Shown here in pieces: positions 8,012 to 19,387 of a stretch of DNA of 42,352 bases. Origin of the DNA: Bacteroidales bacterium (lineage in GTDB: Bacteria > Bacteroidota > Bacteroidia > Bacteroidales > PUMT01); the NCBI GenBank assembly GCA_007135095.1, contig SLJO01000047.1, forward strand, positions 1 through 42,352, written 5' to 3'. A program made the translations under genes and the position numbers. The stretch's first letter is position 1. The number at the start of each line of letters is the position of its first letter. A model generated the notes under the pieces. That model searched no databases. It was not told the DNA's origin and saw nothing but the letters and a program-made list of their open reading frames with translations.

Positions 8012-9313
8012 ATGAACAGGGATAAGTTTATAGAATATCTGGAAAGTCCTGAAAAACTCAGTGGAGAAAATGCCGATGATATCCGGGGAGTATTGCAGGA
8101 GTATCCTTATTTTCAGACAGCTCACATGCTCCTGGTAAAGGCTCTTAACAATCTTCAGGATCTGAAGTTTCGGAGTCAGCTGAAGGTCTCCGCTGCTCAT
8201 ATAGGCAACAGGCATATCCTTTTCAACCTGGTACACCAGCATCAGTTTACTGAGAAACCGTCGCCGGATCCTGAAAATATGCAGTACGATAGTGCCAAAA
8301 CTGAACCTCAGCGACCCCCCGGTCCTGTTCAGCAGACCCCGGCCATATCTGCAGGAATTATGCCTGGCGATAAAGAAACAGGAGACAGGGTATCCGGGCC
8401 AGATGAAACTGAACCCGCTTCCCTGGATCATATTTCCGGATCCGGTGCACCTGATGGAGAAACAAAAGGGCAGATAACCGGTGATGGGCAGGCAGGAATG
8501 GTTGAAGAAACCCTGGCCGACAGGATACTGAAGGAAATCGATCATTACAAAAAAAGCAGGGAGCCCGTGGATGTTAATGCCACAGGCGGGAATACAACCG
8601 TGGGATCATCCTCAGGGGGCATTTCTGAAGATGCGGGTGCCGGGGCCTCCGGTGAGACAGAGGAGGACAGTAAAGGTTTAGCGGATTCAGGCACAACCCT
8701 TGTTGAGGGATCATTTCATGATGTACTGCTTATAGATGAAAAGGCTGACATTACCAGCGACAATGAACCTGGAACTGCAGACCTGCCACCTCCGGAATAT
8801 GAAGCATCCCGCAGCGAAGAGACAGATCTTCTGGAGATTGATAAATCACAGCCGTCATCCGGGCCGGATACCGGCGACCGGCCGGCAGAGCGGGAAGGTG
8901 CTGCAGAAAAAAAAAACCAAAATACTTCACTGAGCCGGGAGGTTGAATCACATTCTTTTTCCGAATGGCTTGATTTGTTACAGCCGGCGGCTGCTTCTGA
9001 AAACCATGCCTTCAGCACTGTACCCGGCACGGAAAAGCGGGGTTTCGACCTTATCGACAGGTTCCTGAAGGAAAAGCCACGCATTGAGCCTCGTTCACCC
9101 CTGGATGATACCGAAAGCCCCGTTGACTTTTCTGTAAACAGTACCTGTGAATATGATGAGTTTTTCACAGAAACACTTGCCAAAATTTATGTTCAGCAGA
9201 AACACTATAAAAAAGCAATTTATGCATATGAGAAATTATGTTTGAAATATCCCGAAAAATATAGTTACTTTGCAGATCAAATTGATGAAATCAAACGTTT
9301 TAATTACCTGTGA
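8012..9313 (+). CDS. TPR-like protein with long acidic linker
   Basis: A 433-residue protein with ordered ends and a disordered middle. The N terminus (1-80, MNRDKFIEYLESPEKL, LQEYPYFQTAHMLLVKALNNL, LFNLVHQHQF) and the C terminus (380-433, LAKIYVQQKHYKKAIYAYEKL, a clear TPR helix pair) are the conserved parts. Between them lies a region rich in Glu, Asp, Ser, Pro and Gly, with short conserved-looking islands (SFSEWLDLL, FDLIDRFLKEKPRIEPR). There is no signal peptide, so it is cytoplasmic or membrane-associated. Its position between lptE and secG suggests a scaffolding role in envelope or secretion processes, but that is inference. A run of ten A residues within the linker codons is noted separately. 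Confidence 0.82.
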   Translation: MNRDKFIEYLESPEKLSGENADDIRGVLQEYPYFQTAHMLLVKALNNLQDLKFRSQLKVSAAHIGNRHILFNLVHQHQFTEKPSPDPENMQYDSAKTEPQRPPGPVQQTPAISAGIMPGDKETGDRVSGPDETEPASLDHISGSGAPDGETKGQITGDGQAGMVEETLADRILKEIDHYKKSREPVDVNATGGNTTVGSSSGGISEDAGAGASGETEEDSKGLADSGTTLVEGSFHDVLLIDEKADITSDNEPGTADLPPPEYEASRSEETDLLEIDKSQPSSGPDTGDRPAEREGAAEKKNQNTSLSREVESHSFSEWLDLLQPAAASENHAFSTVPGTEKRGFDLIDRFLKEKPRIEPRSPLDDTESPVDFSVNSTCEYDEFFTETLAKIYVQQKHYKKAIYAYEKLCLKYPEKYSYFADQIDEIKRFNYL

Positions 9314-9336
9314 CAATTAATTAATAACTAATAATT

Positions 9337-9705
9337 ATGTTTACTTTTATTTCAGTATTGATATTTATAGCAGCAATTCTGCTTGTGCTGATCGTGCTGG
9401 TGCAAAATTCAAAGGGTGGCGGACTCGCGGCTAACTTTTCAGCATCCAACCAGGTCATGGGAGTCAGGAAGACTGCCGATTTTCTGGAAAAAGCTACATG
9501 GACACTGGCTGCAAGCCTTGTATTCCTGAGCATCATGGCCTCGGCCACTATTCCACGCGGAGAGGCCGCCGTTGAGCGTTCCCTTATTGAAGACCAGATT
9601 GACCGGACGATTGATCCCTCGGGATTACCTTCTTTCCCCACTGTGGTGCCCGAATTACCCGATGATGAACCAATTCTGCCACCGGTGGATGATGAAGAAC
9701 AATAA
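9337..9705 (+). CDS. secG: Preprotein translocase subunit SecG
   Basis: Small inner-membrane component of the SecYEG channel. The 122-residue product has two hydrophobic segments: residues ~2-24 (FTFISVLIFIAAILLVLIVLVQNS) and ~52-70 (TWTLAASLVFLSIMASATI). Between them is the diagnostic loop QNSKGGGLAANFSASNQVMGVRKTADFLEKATW (residues 24-56; KGGGL and the G-x-RKTADFLEK part are the family signature). A proline- and acid-rich tail of about 45 residues follows, a usual feature in Bacteroidetes. It lies 23 nt after the TPR gene and is followed by a strong intrinsic terminator, so it closes the operon that starts with the sigma-54 activator. Confidence 0.95.
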   Translation: MFTFISVLIFIAAILLVLIVLVQNSKGGGLAANFSASNQVMGVRKTADFLEKATWTLAASLVFLSIMASATIPRGEAAVERSLIEDQIDRTIDPSGLPSFPTVVPELPDDEPILPPVDDEEQ

Positions 9706-9738
9706 AATTTAAATTCCGGGAGTAATTACCGGTTAAAC

Positions 9739-9790
9739 AAAATGGAGTGTCAGTATGTCATTATATGCTGACACTCCATTTTTGTTTATG
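9739..9790 (+). terminator. Intrinsic terminator after secG
   Basis: A perfect 15-bp inverted repeat (left arm AAAATGGAGTGTCAG, right arm CTGACACTCCATTTT) continues inward through further A-T and G-T pairs to a CATT loop, giving a stem of about 20 bp, and runs into TTTTTG. Because the arms begin with A-runs and end with T-runs, it could act on either strand, but the only gene ending nearby is secG. Confidence 0.9.
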
Positions 9791-9998
9791 TCATAGTCCC
9801 TGACAGTCCGCAATTCCCTGATATTCAGCTCTCAAGCCACATCAGCCACTGTTTTGATGTTCGTACGCATCCGGCATTTGTGTCATTTTCATTGTGTTTA
9901 TCACCAGAATTGAACTATTTTCTCCTTTGGCACAAAATATGATCAGAGGGTACAAACTTTGAATAATCATATGTTTAACAAATTAAAACTTATAAAAA

Positions 9999-10280
9999 AT
10001 GGCTGATATTAAGCTAACACCTTTAAAAGACAGAGTACTTGTCGAGCCGCATGAAGCTGAGGTAAAAACATCAAGCGGTATTATTATTCCTGATTCTGCA
10101 CAGGAAAAACCACAAAAGGGAACCATTGTCGCTGTGGGTGAAGGAAAAAAGGATGAACCAATGACTGTTAAAGTTGGTGATGTTGTTCTTTACGGGAAAT
10201 ATGCCGGAACAGAAATTAAATTTGATGATAAGGATTATCTTATAATGCGTGAAGATGATATATTGCTCATCGAAAAGTAA
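9999..10280 (+). CDS. groES: Co-chaperonin GroES
   Basis: The 93-residue lid of the GroEL folding chamber. It starts with [17 protein letters not shown], contains the mobile loop ([21 protein letters not shown], residues ~20-40) with the hydrophobic GIIIP contact and ends with the usual [14 protein letters not shown]. It is followed by groEL after 40 nt, an operon. No CIRCE inverted repeat is visible upstream, which fits a Bacteroidetes host where HrcA control is often absent. The gap of about 290 bases upstream holds the secG terminator but no promoter that I can call with confidence. Confidence 0.98.
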   Translation: MADIKLTPLKDRVLVEPHEAEVKTSSGIIIPDSAQEKPQKGTIVAVGEGKKDEPMTVKVGDVVLYGKYAGTEIKFDDKDYLIMREDDILLIEK

Positions 10281-10293
10281 GAATGTCAAATAA

Positions 10294-11961
<1,668 letters not shown>

Positions 11962-11984
11962 AAAATTCCGTCTCCCATTATAAT

Positions 11985-12021
11985 AAAAAGAGGTTGTCTC
12001 AAAAAGGCAGCCTCTTTTTTT
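11985..12021 (+). terminator. Intrinsic terminator after groEL
   Basis: The left arm AAAAAGAGGTTG and right arm CAGCCTCTTTTT form a 12-bp stem with one G-T pair around an 11-base loop, followed by an additional run of T. It starts 23 bases after the groEL stop codon. Confidence 0.85.
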
Positions 12022-12082
12022 AATTATGCGCATCAGCCAACAGTATTTCCTGATTTAATTTATTATTAAAGCTAATTTCCAT

Positions 12083-12090
12083 TAACTTTG
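12083..12090 (+). promoter_or_regulatory. Possible -7 promoter element for the aminopeptidase gene
   Basis: TAACTTTG matches the Bacteroidetes -7 consensus TAnnTTTG exactly and would give a leader of about 70 bases. No TTTG is found at the right distance upstream, where the sequence is T-rich but degenerate, so this is a weak prediction. Confidence 0.3.
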
Positions 12091-12166
12091 AATCTGGAAC
12101 ACTGAAATCTGAAAACCATCAGACAAAGCTGACAGATTATTAAACTGATTAACCCGATTAATACGA

Positions 12167-13651
12167 ATGCACACCCGGCTTAAAAAAACAGATAAAATCA
12201 CTCCTGAACTGCCTTCAGTCTACCTTATAAGAAAGAACAGCAATCTTGGCGTATGCGGCTTTTCTGAAAAGGAAACCGGTTACATTAACAACAGGATTGA
12301 AAAGGGAAAGGATTTCATTTATATTCACAGGTCAGGCAGTTATGCCTGCCTGGTGATCAACGATGAAACCAAACCTTTCTTTAGCCAGCTGGAGCTTTTA
12401 AGAAATCTTTCCCAGAGGATACAGTCAGTTGTGAACGAGCATGATCAGCCAGAATTGATGATTGCAGACCTCGTTGATGACCCTGAATTGCTGTTTGCTT
12501 TAATTGAAGGCATACTGCTAAACAGTTACCGGTTTAGTAAGTATCAGAAAGTAACCGATAAAAAAGACAGTTTCCCGGTCAGAATGTCAATATTTGCTCC
12601 GCACTTTCAGGAAGATGATATGGTCAGGCTAGTGGCATTGTGTGAGGCGGTTTACCTGGCACGTGACCTTGTTAATGAACCGCTATCTTTTCTGAATGCT
12701 GAAAGGCTTTCGGGGGAGATCCGGAAAATGGGCGATATTTCAGGGTTCTCGGTTGAGGTGATGAACAAGAAAAGGCTGGAGAGCCTGCAGATGGAAGGGC
12801 TGCTCGCAGTAAACCGGGGCAGCATTGATCCGCCGACATTTTCCATACTTGAATGGAAACCTGAACTGGTCAAAAATGAAAAGCCCTTCGTGCTGATAGG
12901 TAAAGGTATAGTATTTGATACCGGGGGCCTGAGCCTTAAGCCTACTGCCAACAGTATGGATTATATGAAAAGTGATATGGCCGGAGCCGCTGCCGTAGCC
13001 GGTACTATATATGCCATTGCACGGTGTGGTTTGCCGGTGCATGTGATAGGGCTGATACCTGCCACCGATAATCGCCCCGGTGGGAATGCCATTGTTCCTG
13101 GCGATATAATCACCATGCATGACGGTACCAGTGTCGAGATTTTGAATACCGATGCAGAAGGGCGCCTTATTCTGGCCGATGCCCTGAGCTGGTCAAAACA
13201 GTATGACCCTTCTCTCGTAATTGACCTGGCAACCCTGACGGGATCCGCAGCCGCTGCCGTTGGCCCGCATGGAACAGTAGCAATGCAGAAACAGGCAGAA
13301 GTATGGTATGAGGCACTTGAGGAAAGCGGTTTTTATGCCCACGAGCGTCTTGTTCTGTTCCCGCTCTGGGAAGAATACCATGAAATGCTGAAATCAGATA
13401 TCGCTGATCTTAAAAATATAGGGGGAAAGGAAGCGGGAGCTATTACCGCAGGGAAATTTCTGGAGCATTTTACCTCGTTTCCCTGGATACACCTTGACAT
13501 TGCAGGTCCGGCATTCCTTCATTCCGAAAACAGTTACAGGAAAAAAGGCGGCAGCGCAGTTGGCGTAAGACTGTTGTTTGACTTTTTCTTCCGGTATGCC
13601 GGAGGGGATAAGATCAGCCATAAAAATGCACCAGGCAGTAAGGGAATTTAA
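12167..13651 (+). CDS. Leucyl aminopeptidase, family M17
   Basis: Cytosolic aminopeptidase that removes N-terminal residues from peptides with two divalent metals. In this 494-residue protein the C-terminal catalytic half carries the M17 residues in order: K246 and D251 (IGKGIVFDTGG), K258 (SLKP), D270 (MKSDMAGAA), and D329, E331 and R333 in the signature NTDAEGRL. The N-terminal half (1-150) is poorly conserved, as is usual. The sequence after the active site (DLATLTGSAAAAVGPHG) is also typical. pdxA follows on the same strand after 33 nt. The protein could be called PepA-like; the precise substrate preference cannot be read from the sequence. Confidence 0.95.
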   Translation: MHTRLKKTDKITPELPSVYLIRKNSNLGVCGFSEKETGYINNRIEKGKDFIYIHRSGSYACLVINDETKPFFSQLELLRNLSQRIQSVVNEHDQPELMIADLVDDPELLFALIEGILLNSYRFSKYQKVTDKKDSFPVRMSIFAPHFQEDDMVRLVALCEAVYLARDLVNEPLSFLNAERLSGEIRKMGDISGFSVEVMNKKRLESLQMEGLLAVNRGSIDPPTFSILEWKPELVKNEKPFVLIGKGIVFDTGGLSLKPTANSMDYMKSDMAGAAAVAGTIYAIARCGLPVHVIGLIPATDNRPGGNAIVPGDIITMHDGTSVEILNTDAEGRLILADALSWSKQYDPSLVIDLATLTGSAAAAVGPHGTVAMQKQAEVWYEALEESGFYAHERLVLFPLWEEYHEMLKSDIADLKNIGGKEAGAITAGKFLEHFTSFPWIHLDIAGPAFLHSENSYRKKGGSAVGVRLLFDFFFRYAGGDKISHKNAPGSKGI

Positions 13652-13684
13652 AGGGCAGGTTATTTTTTATCAATAAAATGAACT

Positions 13685-14734
13685 ATGGATACTTCCAAAA
13701 TACGTGTCGGTATATCGCAGGGAGACATTAACGGGGTGAGTTACGAGGTGATTATCAAGACTTTCATCGACGGCAAAATGCTTGAATTGTGCACTCCCAT
13801 TGTTTATGGATCGCCAAAGGTAGGGGCCTATCACCGCAAGGCACTGAATATAACAAATTTCAGTTTTAATAATATCAAGACCGCCTCTGAAGCAAATCCA
13901 AAGCGGGTTAATATAGTAGACTGCCTGGACGACAATATAAGGGTTGAGCTTGGGAAATCTACCATAATGGCGGGTGAGGCATCATTGAAAGCACTTGTCT
14001 GTGCAGTCGATGACCTCCGTCAGGGAGTTATTGATGTGCTTGTTACCGCACCAATCACCAAGCACAATATACAATCGGAAAATTTTCCTTTTCGCGGTCA
14101 TACGGAATACCTGGCTCATCAGTTTGAAGCCGGTGATGTCGCCATGATTATGGTAAGTGATATGATGAAGGTTGCAGTGGCAACAGGTCACGTGGCCCTC
14201 TCGGAAGTATCCGCGTTACTGTCGGTTGAAATGATCCTTGGGAAATTAAGGGTGCTTAATAATTCCATGATGCGGGATTTCGGGATACGTAAACCAAAAA
14301 TAGCAGTTTTAGGACTGAATCCTCATGCCGGTGAGGAAGGACTGATCGGACAAGAGGAAAGCCAGATAATACAGCCTGCCCTCGATATGGCCAGGGACGA
14401 GAAAATCATGGCGTTGGGCCCCTTCCCGGCAGACGGCTTTTTTGCATCGGATAGTTTTACCCGCTTTGACGCCATTCTGGCCATGTATCATGATCAGGGA
14501 CTAACACCCTTTAAGGCTCTTGCCTTTGAGACCGGAGTCAATTTTACCGGGGGTTTGCCTGTTGTACGTACCTCCCCTGCACACGGCACTGCATTTGAAA
14601 TAGCGGGCAAGAACCTGGCTTCACCCGATCCTTTCAGGCATGCGATTTATGTAGCCTGTGATGTTTACAGGAACAGGAAAGTTTATGACGGGCTCATAGC
14701 CGGAGCTGTAAGTTACGATGAATCGGGGTCATAA
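13685..14734 (+). CDS. pdxA: 4-hydroxythreonine-4-phosphate dehydrogenase PdxA
   Basis: Oxidises 4-phosphohydroxy-L-threonine in the DXP-dependent route to pyridoxal 5'-phosphate. The 349-residue length and three metal-binding histidine motifs fit the family: FRGHTEYLA, LNPHAGEEGL and RTSPAHGTAFEIAG. Other landmarks are VGISQGDINGVSYE at the N terminus, VTAPITKHNI and MYHDQGLTPFKALAF. The beginning reads GISQGDINGV in place of the common G-DP-GIGPE start; this is a version I associate with Bacteroidetes. Another ATG lies six bases upstream but in a different frame. It probably forms a transcription unit with the aminopeptidase gene. Confidence 0.96.
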   Translation: MDTSKIRVGISQGDINGVSYEVIIKTFIDGKMLELCTPIVYGSPKVGAYHRKALNITNFSFNNIKTASEANPKRVNIVDCLDDNIRVELGKSTIMAGEASLKALVCAVDDLRQGVIDVLVTAPITKHNIQSENFPFRGHTEYLAHQFEAGDVAMIMVSDMMKVAVATGHVALSEVSALLSVEMILGKLRVLNNSMMRDFGIRKPKIAVLGLNPHAGEEGLIGQEESQIIQPALDMARDEKIMALGPFPADGFFASDSFTRFDAILAMYHDQGLTPFKALAFETGVNFTGGLPVVRTSPAHGTAFEIAGKNLASPDPFRHAIYVACDVYRNRKVYDGLIAGAVSYDESGS

Positions 14735-14812
14735 TAAAATAAAAATTCCCTGTTTCCAGGTTCCTATTGATTGAATCAGTAATGCAAGCAATTGCAAAAT
14801 CCCTGAATAGCA

Positions 14813-17101
14813 ATGGCAAAAATAAGCAGGCAACAGGCATTAAATTATCACAGTAAGGGCAGGCCTGGGAAAATTGAAGTTATACCCACAAAACCCTACA
14901 GTACGCAACGTGACCTGTCTATGGCATATACCCCGGGTGTTGCTGATCCATGCCTGGAGATAGAGAAAAACCCTGAAGATGCATACAAATATACAGCCAA
15001 AGGCAATCTTGTGGCTGTCATATCAAATGGTACAGCTGTTCTCGGACTTGGCAATATAGGAGCACTGGCAGGAAAGCCTGTAATGGAGGGCAAAGGATTA
15101 TTATTCAAAGTATTTGGCGACATTGATGTGTTCGATATTGAGGTGGACTGCAGTGATACAGAGAAACTCATAGACATTGTTAAGGCCATATCTCCCACAT
15201 TTGGCGGCATCAACCTCGAAGATATCAAAGCACCTGAATGTTTTGAGATTGAAGCCAGGCTGACGAAAGAGCTGAATATACCGGTTTTTCACGACGATCA
15301 GCATGGAACGGCAATCATATCCGGGGCGGCCCTTTTGAATGCATTGGAAATCAATGGAAAAGAGATATCCGAAATCAGGGTAGTTGTAAACGGTGCCGGG
15401 GCATCGGCTGTCTCATGTTCCAGATTTTATTATTCACTTGGAGTAAGGCCGGAAAATCTTATAATGCTTGATAGTAAAGGTGTACTGCATAAAGACCGGA
15501 AAGACCTTAACAGCATAAAACAACAGTTTGTTTCTGCCTCAGAGGCCCGCACCCTTGCAGAGGCAATGGAAGGGGCAGACTTGTTCCTGGGATTGTCGGT
15601 TGGGAACATTGTAAACAAGGATATGATAAGAAGCATGGCAGAAAACCCTATTGTTTTTGCCATGGCTAATCCCACACCTGAAATTTCCTATGATGATGCC
15701 GTGGCAGCAAGGGCTGATGTGATAATGGCCACGGGGCGGTCAGATTACCCGAACCAGGTAAATAATGTCCTGGGCTTTCCTTTTATATTCAGGGGAGCTC
15801 TTGATGTCCGCGCCTCGACCATTAATGAAGAAATGAAGATCGCTGCCTGCAATGCACTTGCATCACTGGCCAAGGAACTGGTGCCCGAAGATGTTAACAA
15901 GGCTTACGGACAGGAGAATCTGACTTTTGGCCGTGAATATCTTATTCCCAAGCCACTTGATCACAGACTGATATCCACTGTATCACTGGCAGTTGCCAGG
16001 GCAGCCGTGGATTCGGGTGTTGCACGTGCCGGCATAACCGACTGGGATGCATACAGTGTTGAGCTCAGCGGCAGACTCGGGTATGATAATCAGCTGATAA
16101 ATGCCATCAGGGATAAGGCCAAAGAAGATCCTAAACGGGTGGTTTTTGCAGATGCAAATAATCTCAAGGTGTTGAAAGCAGCCCAGGTTGTAGTGTGCGA
16201 GGGTATTGCAAAACCTGTGTTGCTCGGGAACCGGGAAGTTATTAACAGGCTTATATCCGATAACTGCCTGAGGCTTAAAGGTTCGCAGATAATTGACCCC
16301 AGAAGCGATGATGTGATGGAAAAGAGGGAGAATTATGCCAGATTGTTTTATCAGCGCAGGCAGAGAAAAGGCATGCTTTACGATGAAGCTCTCGAAAAAA
16401 TGTATCATGGCGATTATTTCGGGGTAATGATGGTTGAATCGGGTGATGCAGATGCTTTCCTTTCCGGCTTTTCTTCAAGGTACTCTGAGACTATACGTCC
16501 CGCACTGCAAATGGTAGGCACTAATAACACAATGAGACATATTGCGGGAATGTACCTTATGATCACGAAGAAAGGCCCTTTCTTTTTTGCCGATACTACA
16601 GTGAACATCCAGCCGTCTGCTAAAACCCTGGTCGATACCACCTTGCTTGTGGCGGATGCAATAAGGAAATTTAATATAGAGCCAAGGATCGCCATGTTGT
16701 CCTACTCTAACTTCGGTTCTATTAAAGAAGGCAGTCCCAGGCGGGTTCGGGAGGCCGTAGAAATACTGCACAGGGATTATCCCTCCCTGATGGTTGACGG
16801 GGAGATGCAGGCAAATTTTGCTTTTAACAAGGAGCTGCGCCGGATACGGTTTCCTTTTTCCAGGATTGGAGAGACGGATATCAATACAGTTATCTTTCCT
16901 AACCTGAGTTCAGGTAATATAGCCTATAAGATGATGCAGGAGATTGGGGGGGCAGAGGCGGTGGGCCCTATCCTCCTTGGTTTGGGTAAGCCCATCCATG
17001 TTCTTCAGATTGAGAGTTCGGTAAGGGAAATAGTTAATATGGCCTCAATTGCGGTAATAGATGCTCAATATTATGCCCGTGGTGAAACCCTAAAAATCTA
17101 A
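14813..17101 (+). CDS. maeB: NADP-type malic enzyme with C-terminal phosphotransacetylase-like domain (MaeB type)
   Basis: Decarboxylates malate to pyruvate with reduction of NAD(P), feeding pyruvate and reducing power. The 762 residues split into the malic enzyme part (about 1-425) and a phosphate acetyltransferase-like part (about 435-760). The first shows [14 protein letters not shown], the [22 protein letters not shown] block, [23 protein letters not shown] with the catalytic and metal residues, and the dinucleotide fold [13 protein letters not shown]. The second starts near [18 protein letters not shown] and includes GDADAFLSG and [22 protein letters not shown]. In MaeB proteins the C-terminal domain usually has a regulatory rather than catalytic role. 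The gene stands alone after pdxA; coenzyme preference is not decidable here. Confidence 0.95.
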   Translation: MAKISRQQALNYHSKGRPGKIEVIPTKPYSTQRDLSMAYTPGVADPCLEIEKNPEDAYKYTAKGNLVAVISNGTAVLGLGNIGALAGKPVMEGKGLLFKVFGDIDVFDIEVDCSDTEKLIDIVKAISPTFGGINLEDIKAPECFEIEARLTKELNIPVFHDDQHGTAIISGAALLNALEINGKEISEIRVVVNGAGASAVSCSRFYYSLGVRPENLIMLDSKGVLHKDRKDLNSIKQQFVSASEARTLAEAMEGADLFLGLSVGNIVNKDMIRSMAENPIVFAMANPTPEISYDDAVAARADVIMATGRSDYPNQVNNVLGFPFIFRGALDVRASTINEEMKIAACNALASLAKELVPEDVNKAYGQENLTFGREYLIPKPLDHRLISTVSLAVARAAVDSGVARAGITDWDAYSVELSGRLGYDNQLINAIRDKAKEDPKRVVFADANNLKVLKAAQVVVCEGIAKPVLLGNREVINRLISDNCLRLKGSQIIDPRSDDVMEKRENYARLFYQRRQRKGMLYDEALEKMYHGDYFGVMMVESGDADAFLSGFSSRYSETIRPALQMVGTNNTMRHIAGMYLMITKKGPFFFADTTVNIQPSAKTLVDTTLLVADAIRKFNIEPRIAMLSYSNFGSIKEGSPRRVREAVEILHRDYPSLMVDGEMQANFAFNKELRRIRFPFSRIGETDINTVIFPNLSSGNIAYKMMQEIGGAEAVGPILLGLGKPIHVLQIESSVREIVNMASIAVIDAQYYARGETLKI

Positions 17102-17203
17102 TGCTGACAAACTGTCTGAATGGACAACTCTTTTGACCCCGCCCCGTGAACGCAGTGCCCGACAGGTGATGCCTGAAGTTTATATTTTGGCTGTATGAAA
17201 CTT

Positions 17204-18091
17204 TCACAAAAGATCGGAAGCACTGAAGGTGCTGATATTCCTGTCGGCTTTCTTTGCCAGACCCTGTAACACATTGCCCGGACCAACTTCTGTGAAGGAA
17301 ACTGCTCCGTCACCGATCATATTCAGCATGGTCTGGGTCCACCTTACAGGCGCAGTCAGCTGAGCCACCAGGTTATCCCTTATCGTTGAAGGATCAGTCA
17401 CAGGTCCTGCGGTAACATTCTGGTAGATGGGGCATACCGGTATATTGAAATGTGTCTTCCCTATAGCCTCAGCAAGTTCGATCTTTGCAGGCTCCATCAG
17501 GGGGGAGTGAAATGCCCCGCCTACCATTAATTTAATTGCACGCCTGGCACCTGCCTCATTGAGCATTTCCGTTGCCAGGTCTATGCCCTTCACCGAACCT
17601 GAAATCACTATCTGGCCGTGACTGTTATAGTTGGCAGGAACCACAGTTTCTTCAATTTCTGCGCATACTTTTTCAACAATTGCATCGTCAAGCCCGATAA
17701 TTGCAGCCATAGCCGATGGTTCTGCTTCGCAGGCCTTTTGCATTGCCCCGGCTCTTGCCGCGACAAGTCTCAGCCCGTCTTCAAATGACATAGCGCCTGA
17801 AGCAACAAGAGCAGAAAACTCCCCCAGGGAATGACCTGCTGCCATACCCGGCTTAAATGAGTCGCCGAGGACCCGTGCCAGTATAACAGAGTGAAGGAAA
17901 ATTGCAGGCTGAGTAACTTTTGTTTGTTTAAGATCAGCTTCTGTTCCCCCGAACATCAGACTGGTTATTTCAAATCCAAGAATTTCATTTGCCTTTTCGA
18001 ATAATTGTTTTGCCAGGGGAAACTTATCGTACAAATCTTTGCCCATGCCCGGGAACTGGGCTCCCTGGCCGGGAAATAAATATGCCTTCAT
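17204..18091 (-). CDS. fabD: Malonyl-CoA:ACP transacylase FabD
   Basis: Transfers malonyl from CoA to acyl carrier protein, starting fatty acid elongation. The 295-residue protein has the N-terminal YLFPGQGAQFPGMG, the nucleophile S88 in GHSLGE, the conserved R113 region LVAARAGAMQKA, the catalytic H195 in GAFHSPLM and the C-terminal EVGPGNVLQGL. All catalytic residues are in place. The 233-base gap upstream contains two TCGATTT copies but no promoter I can identify. It is on the same strand as folE further upstream but is probably a separate transcription unit. Confidence 0.97.
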   Translation of the reverse strand: MKAYLFPGQGAQFPGMGKDLYDKFPLAKQLFEKANEILGFEITSLMFGGTEADLKQTKVTQPAIFLHSVILARVLGDSFKPGMAAGHSLGEFSALVASGAMSFEDGLRLVAARAGAMQKACEAEPSAMAAIIGLDDAIVEKVCAEIEETVVPANYNSHGQIVISGSVKGIDLATEMLNEAGARRAIKLMVGGAFHSPLMEPAKIELAEAIGKTHFNIPVCPIYQNVTAGPVTDPSTIRDNLVAQLTAPVRWTQTMLNMIGDGAVSFTEVGPGNVLQGLAKKADRNISTFSASDLL

Positions 18092-18324
18092 ATGATTTCG
18101 ATTTATTGATTTTGTTAACGTTTCGATTTAGTTTCATGCCAATAGTAGGGTGCAATGCCTTGACGGGCATTTTTCCCGATTACAGGGGGGAGCTTCCCCT
18201 GGTGATGATTCTCAGCCTTTTTTCAATGACTATAAGTTCAGGAAATGACCGCATCGGGATTTTTTCAGGTTCATCTTAAAAGTAAATTTTGGCTGGGTGC
18301 CTGAGGGTTAATATAAAGTTGCCG

Positions 18325-18984
18325 TCAGTGAAGCCTGGACCCGATAAGGTGAATAAATTCCTCCCTTGTCTGTTGCTGGTTAAGAAAAGCCCCTGTAAAA
18401 GCTGAAGTTGTGGTGACGGAATTCTGCTTTTGTATCCCCCTCATCTGCATGCACATATGATGGGCTTCTATAACAACTGCCACTCCCAGAGGTTCAAGGG
18501 CCTCATGAATGCAATCCCTTATCTGAGTGGTCAGTCTTTCCTGCACCTGCAGTCTTCTTGAAAAGGCGTCCACTACACGGGCTATCTTGCTCAGTCCTGT
18601 TATATGCTTATTGGGGATGTAACCTACATGAGCCTTGCCGTAAAAGGGTATCATGTGATGCTCGCACATTGAATACAGTTCAATATCCTTCACAAGGACC
18701 ATCTGCTTATATTCTTCATTGAATTTCGCAGATGTAAGTATATCCATGGGATTCAGGTTATATCCATGTGTGAGGAACTGCATGGCTTTTGCCATTCGCA
18801 GAGGGGTTTTTTCCAGTCCCTCGCGATTCGTATCCTCACCCAGGATATTTAGTATTTCCTTGTAGTGGTAGGCAAGTTTGGCTGTATCTTCAGGATGGAA
18901 TATTTCAATCCGGGAATAACCGAACTCCTCATCTTCAATGATCCCATCTTCAGAGATATCTTCGTTCAGGTCTTTAGTTACCAT
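18325..18984 (-). CDS. folE: GTP cyclohydrolase I
   Basis: Opens GTP to 7,8-dihydroneopterin triphosphate, the first step towards folate, queuosine precursors and biopterin-type cofactors. The 219-residue protein has an N-terminal acidic extension (about 1-35) and then the type-I fold. It shows [16 protein letters not shown], the zinc and substrate site [19 protein letters not shown] (Cys-Glu-His-His), [22 protein letters not shown] and [11 protein letters not shown] with the second zinc cysteine. Its start overlaps the stop of the upstream pterin synthase gene by 11 nt, so the two are translated from one mRNA and very probably act in sequence. Confidence 0.97.
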   Translation of the reverse strand: MVTKDLNEDISEDGIIEDEEFGYSRIEIFHPEDTAKLAYHYKEILNILGEDTNREGLEKTPLRMAKAMQFLTHGYNLNPMDILTSAKFNEEYKQMVLVKDIELYSMCEHHMIPFYGKAHVGYIPNKHITGLSKIARVVDAFSRRLQVQERLTTQIRDCIHEALEPLGVAVVIEAHHMCMQMRGIQKQNSVTTTSAFTGAFLNQQQTREEFIHLIGSRLH

Positions 18985-19387
18985 AATATTCTACATGATT
19001 ATTTTCTGTTTCAACTATTTTGATGCAATGAAGTTCAATACCGAGGAACTTGATGTGCGGATCCAGTACATCCCATATTGCCATGGCAAGATTTTCTGAA
19101 GAAGCAATCCTGCCTTTCATGAAATCCACCTGGGTATTGATGTTCATATGGTCGGTTTTATCGATGACATGTTCCCTGATTATTTTACTGAGCGTTTTTA
19201 TATTGACCACGAAGCCTGTTTCCGGGTTCAGCTGCCCCTTTACGGTTACATACAAAATATAATTGTGGCCATGCCAGAGGGGATTCGAACATTTGCCATA
19301 AACCCTGCTGTTTTCCTCGTCCGACCATTCCGGCTTGAACAGGCGGTGCCCGGCATTAAATGTCTCCCTGCGGGTCAGATACAACAT
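18974..19387 (-). CDS. 6-pyruvoyl-tetrahydropterin synthase / QueD family protein, PTPS-type
   Basis: Acts on 7,8-dihydroneopterin triphosphate, the product of folE with which it overlaps by 11 nt. Zinc ligands H14, H39 and H41, nucleophile-type C33, the D79-H80 pair and E126 are present. The active-site motif is [11 protein letters not shown]: the cysteine is six residues before the first histidine, as in animal PTPS, while typical QueD has CxxxHGH with a spacing of four. The [10 protein letters not shown] and [12 protein letters not shown] blocks also resemble animal PTPS. The product may therefore be 6-pyruvoyl-tetrahydropterin (biopterin-type path) rather than 6-carboxytetrahydropterin (queuosine path); this is inference from spacing. 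queG elsewhere in the window shows queuosine is relevant to the organism, so both options stay open. Confidence 0.9.
   Translation of the reverse strand: MLYLTRRETFNAGHRLFKPEWSDEENSRVYGKCSNPLWHGHNYILYVTVKGQLNPETGFVVNIKTLSKIIREHVIDKTDHMNINTQVDFMKGRIASSENLAMAIWDVLDPHIKFLGIELHCIKIVETENNHVEYYGN

Noticed and set aside
8006-8545. Open frame of 179 codons on the minus strand
   Set aside because: It lies opposite the N-terminal half of the TPR-protein gene, is rich in Cys, Phe and Arg without motifs, and has no partner gene context; it is a frame shadow.
8716-9183. Open frame of 155 codons on the minus strand, Ser-rich
   Set aside because: It is the reverse reading of the acidic, low-complexity linker of the TPR protein; the Ser-rich composition follows from that.
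9926-9945. TGGCACAAAATATGAT before groES as a sigma-54 promoter
   Set aside because: The -24 half is good, but the -12 part reads ATGAT and not TTGC, so two positions are wrong. Heat-shock control by the primary sigma factor is more likely.
15983-16408. Open frame of 141 codons on the minus strand
   Set aside because: It is embedded in the malic enzyme gene, whose reading frame and motifs are unambiguous.
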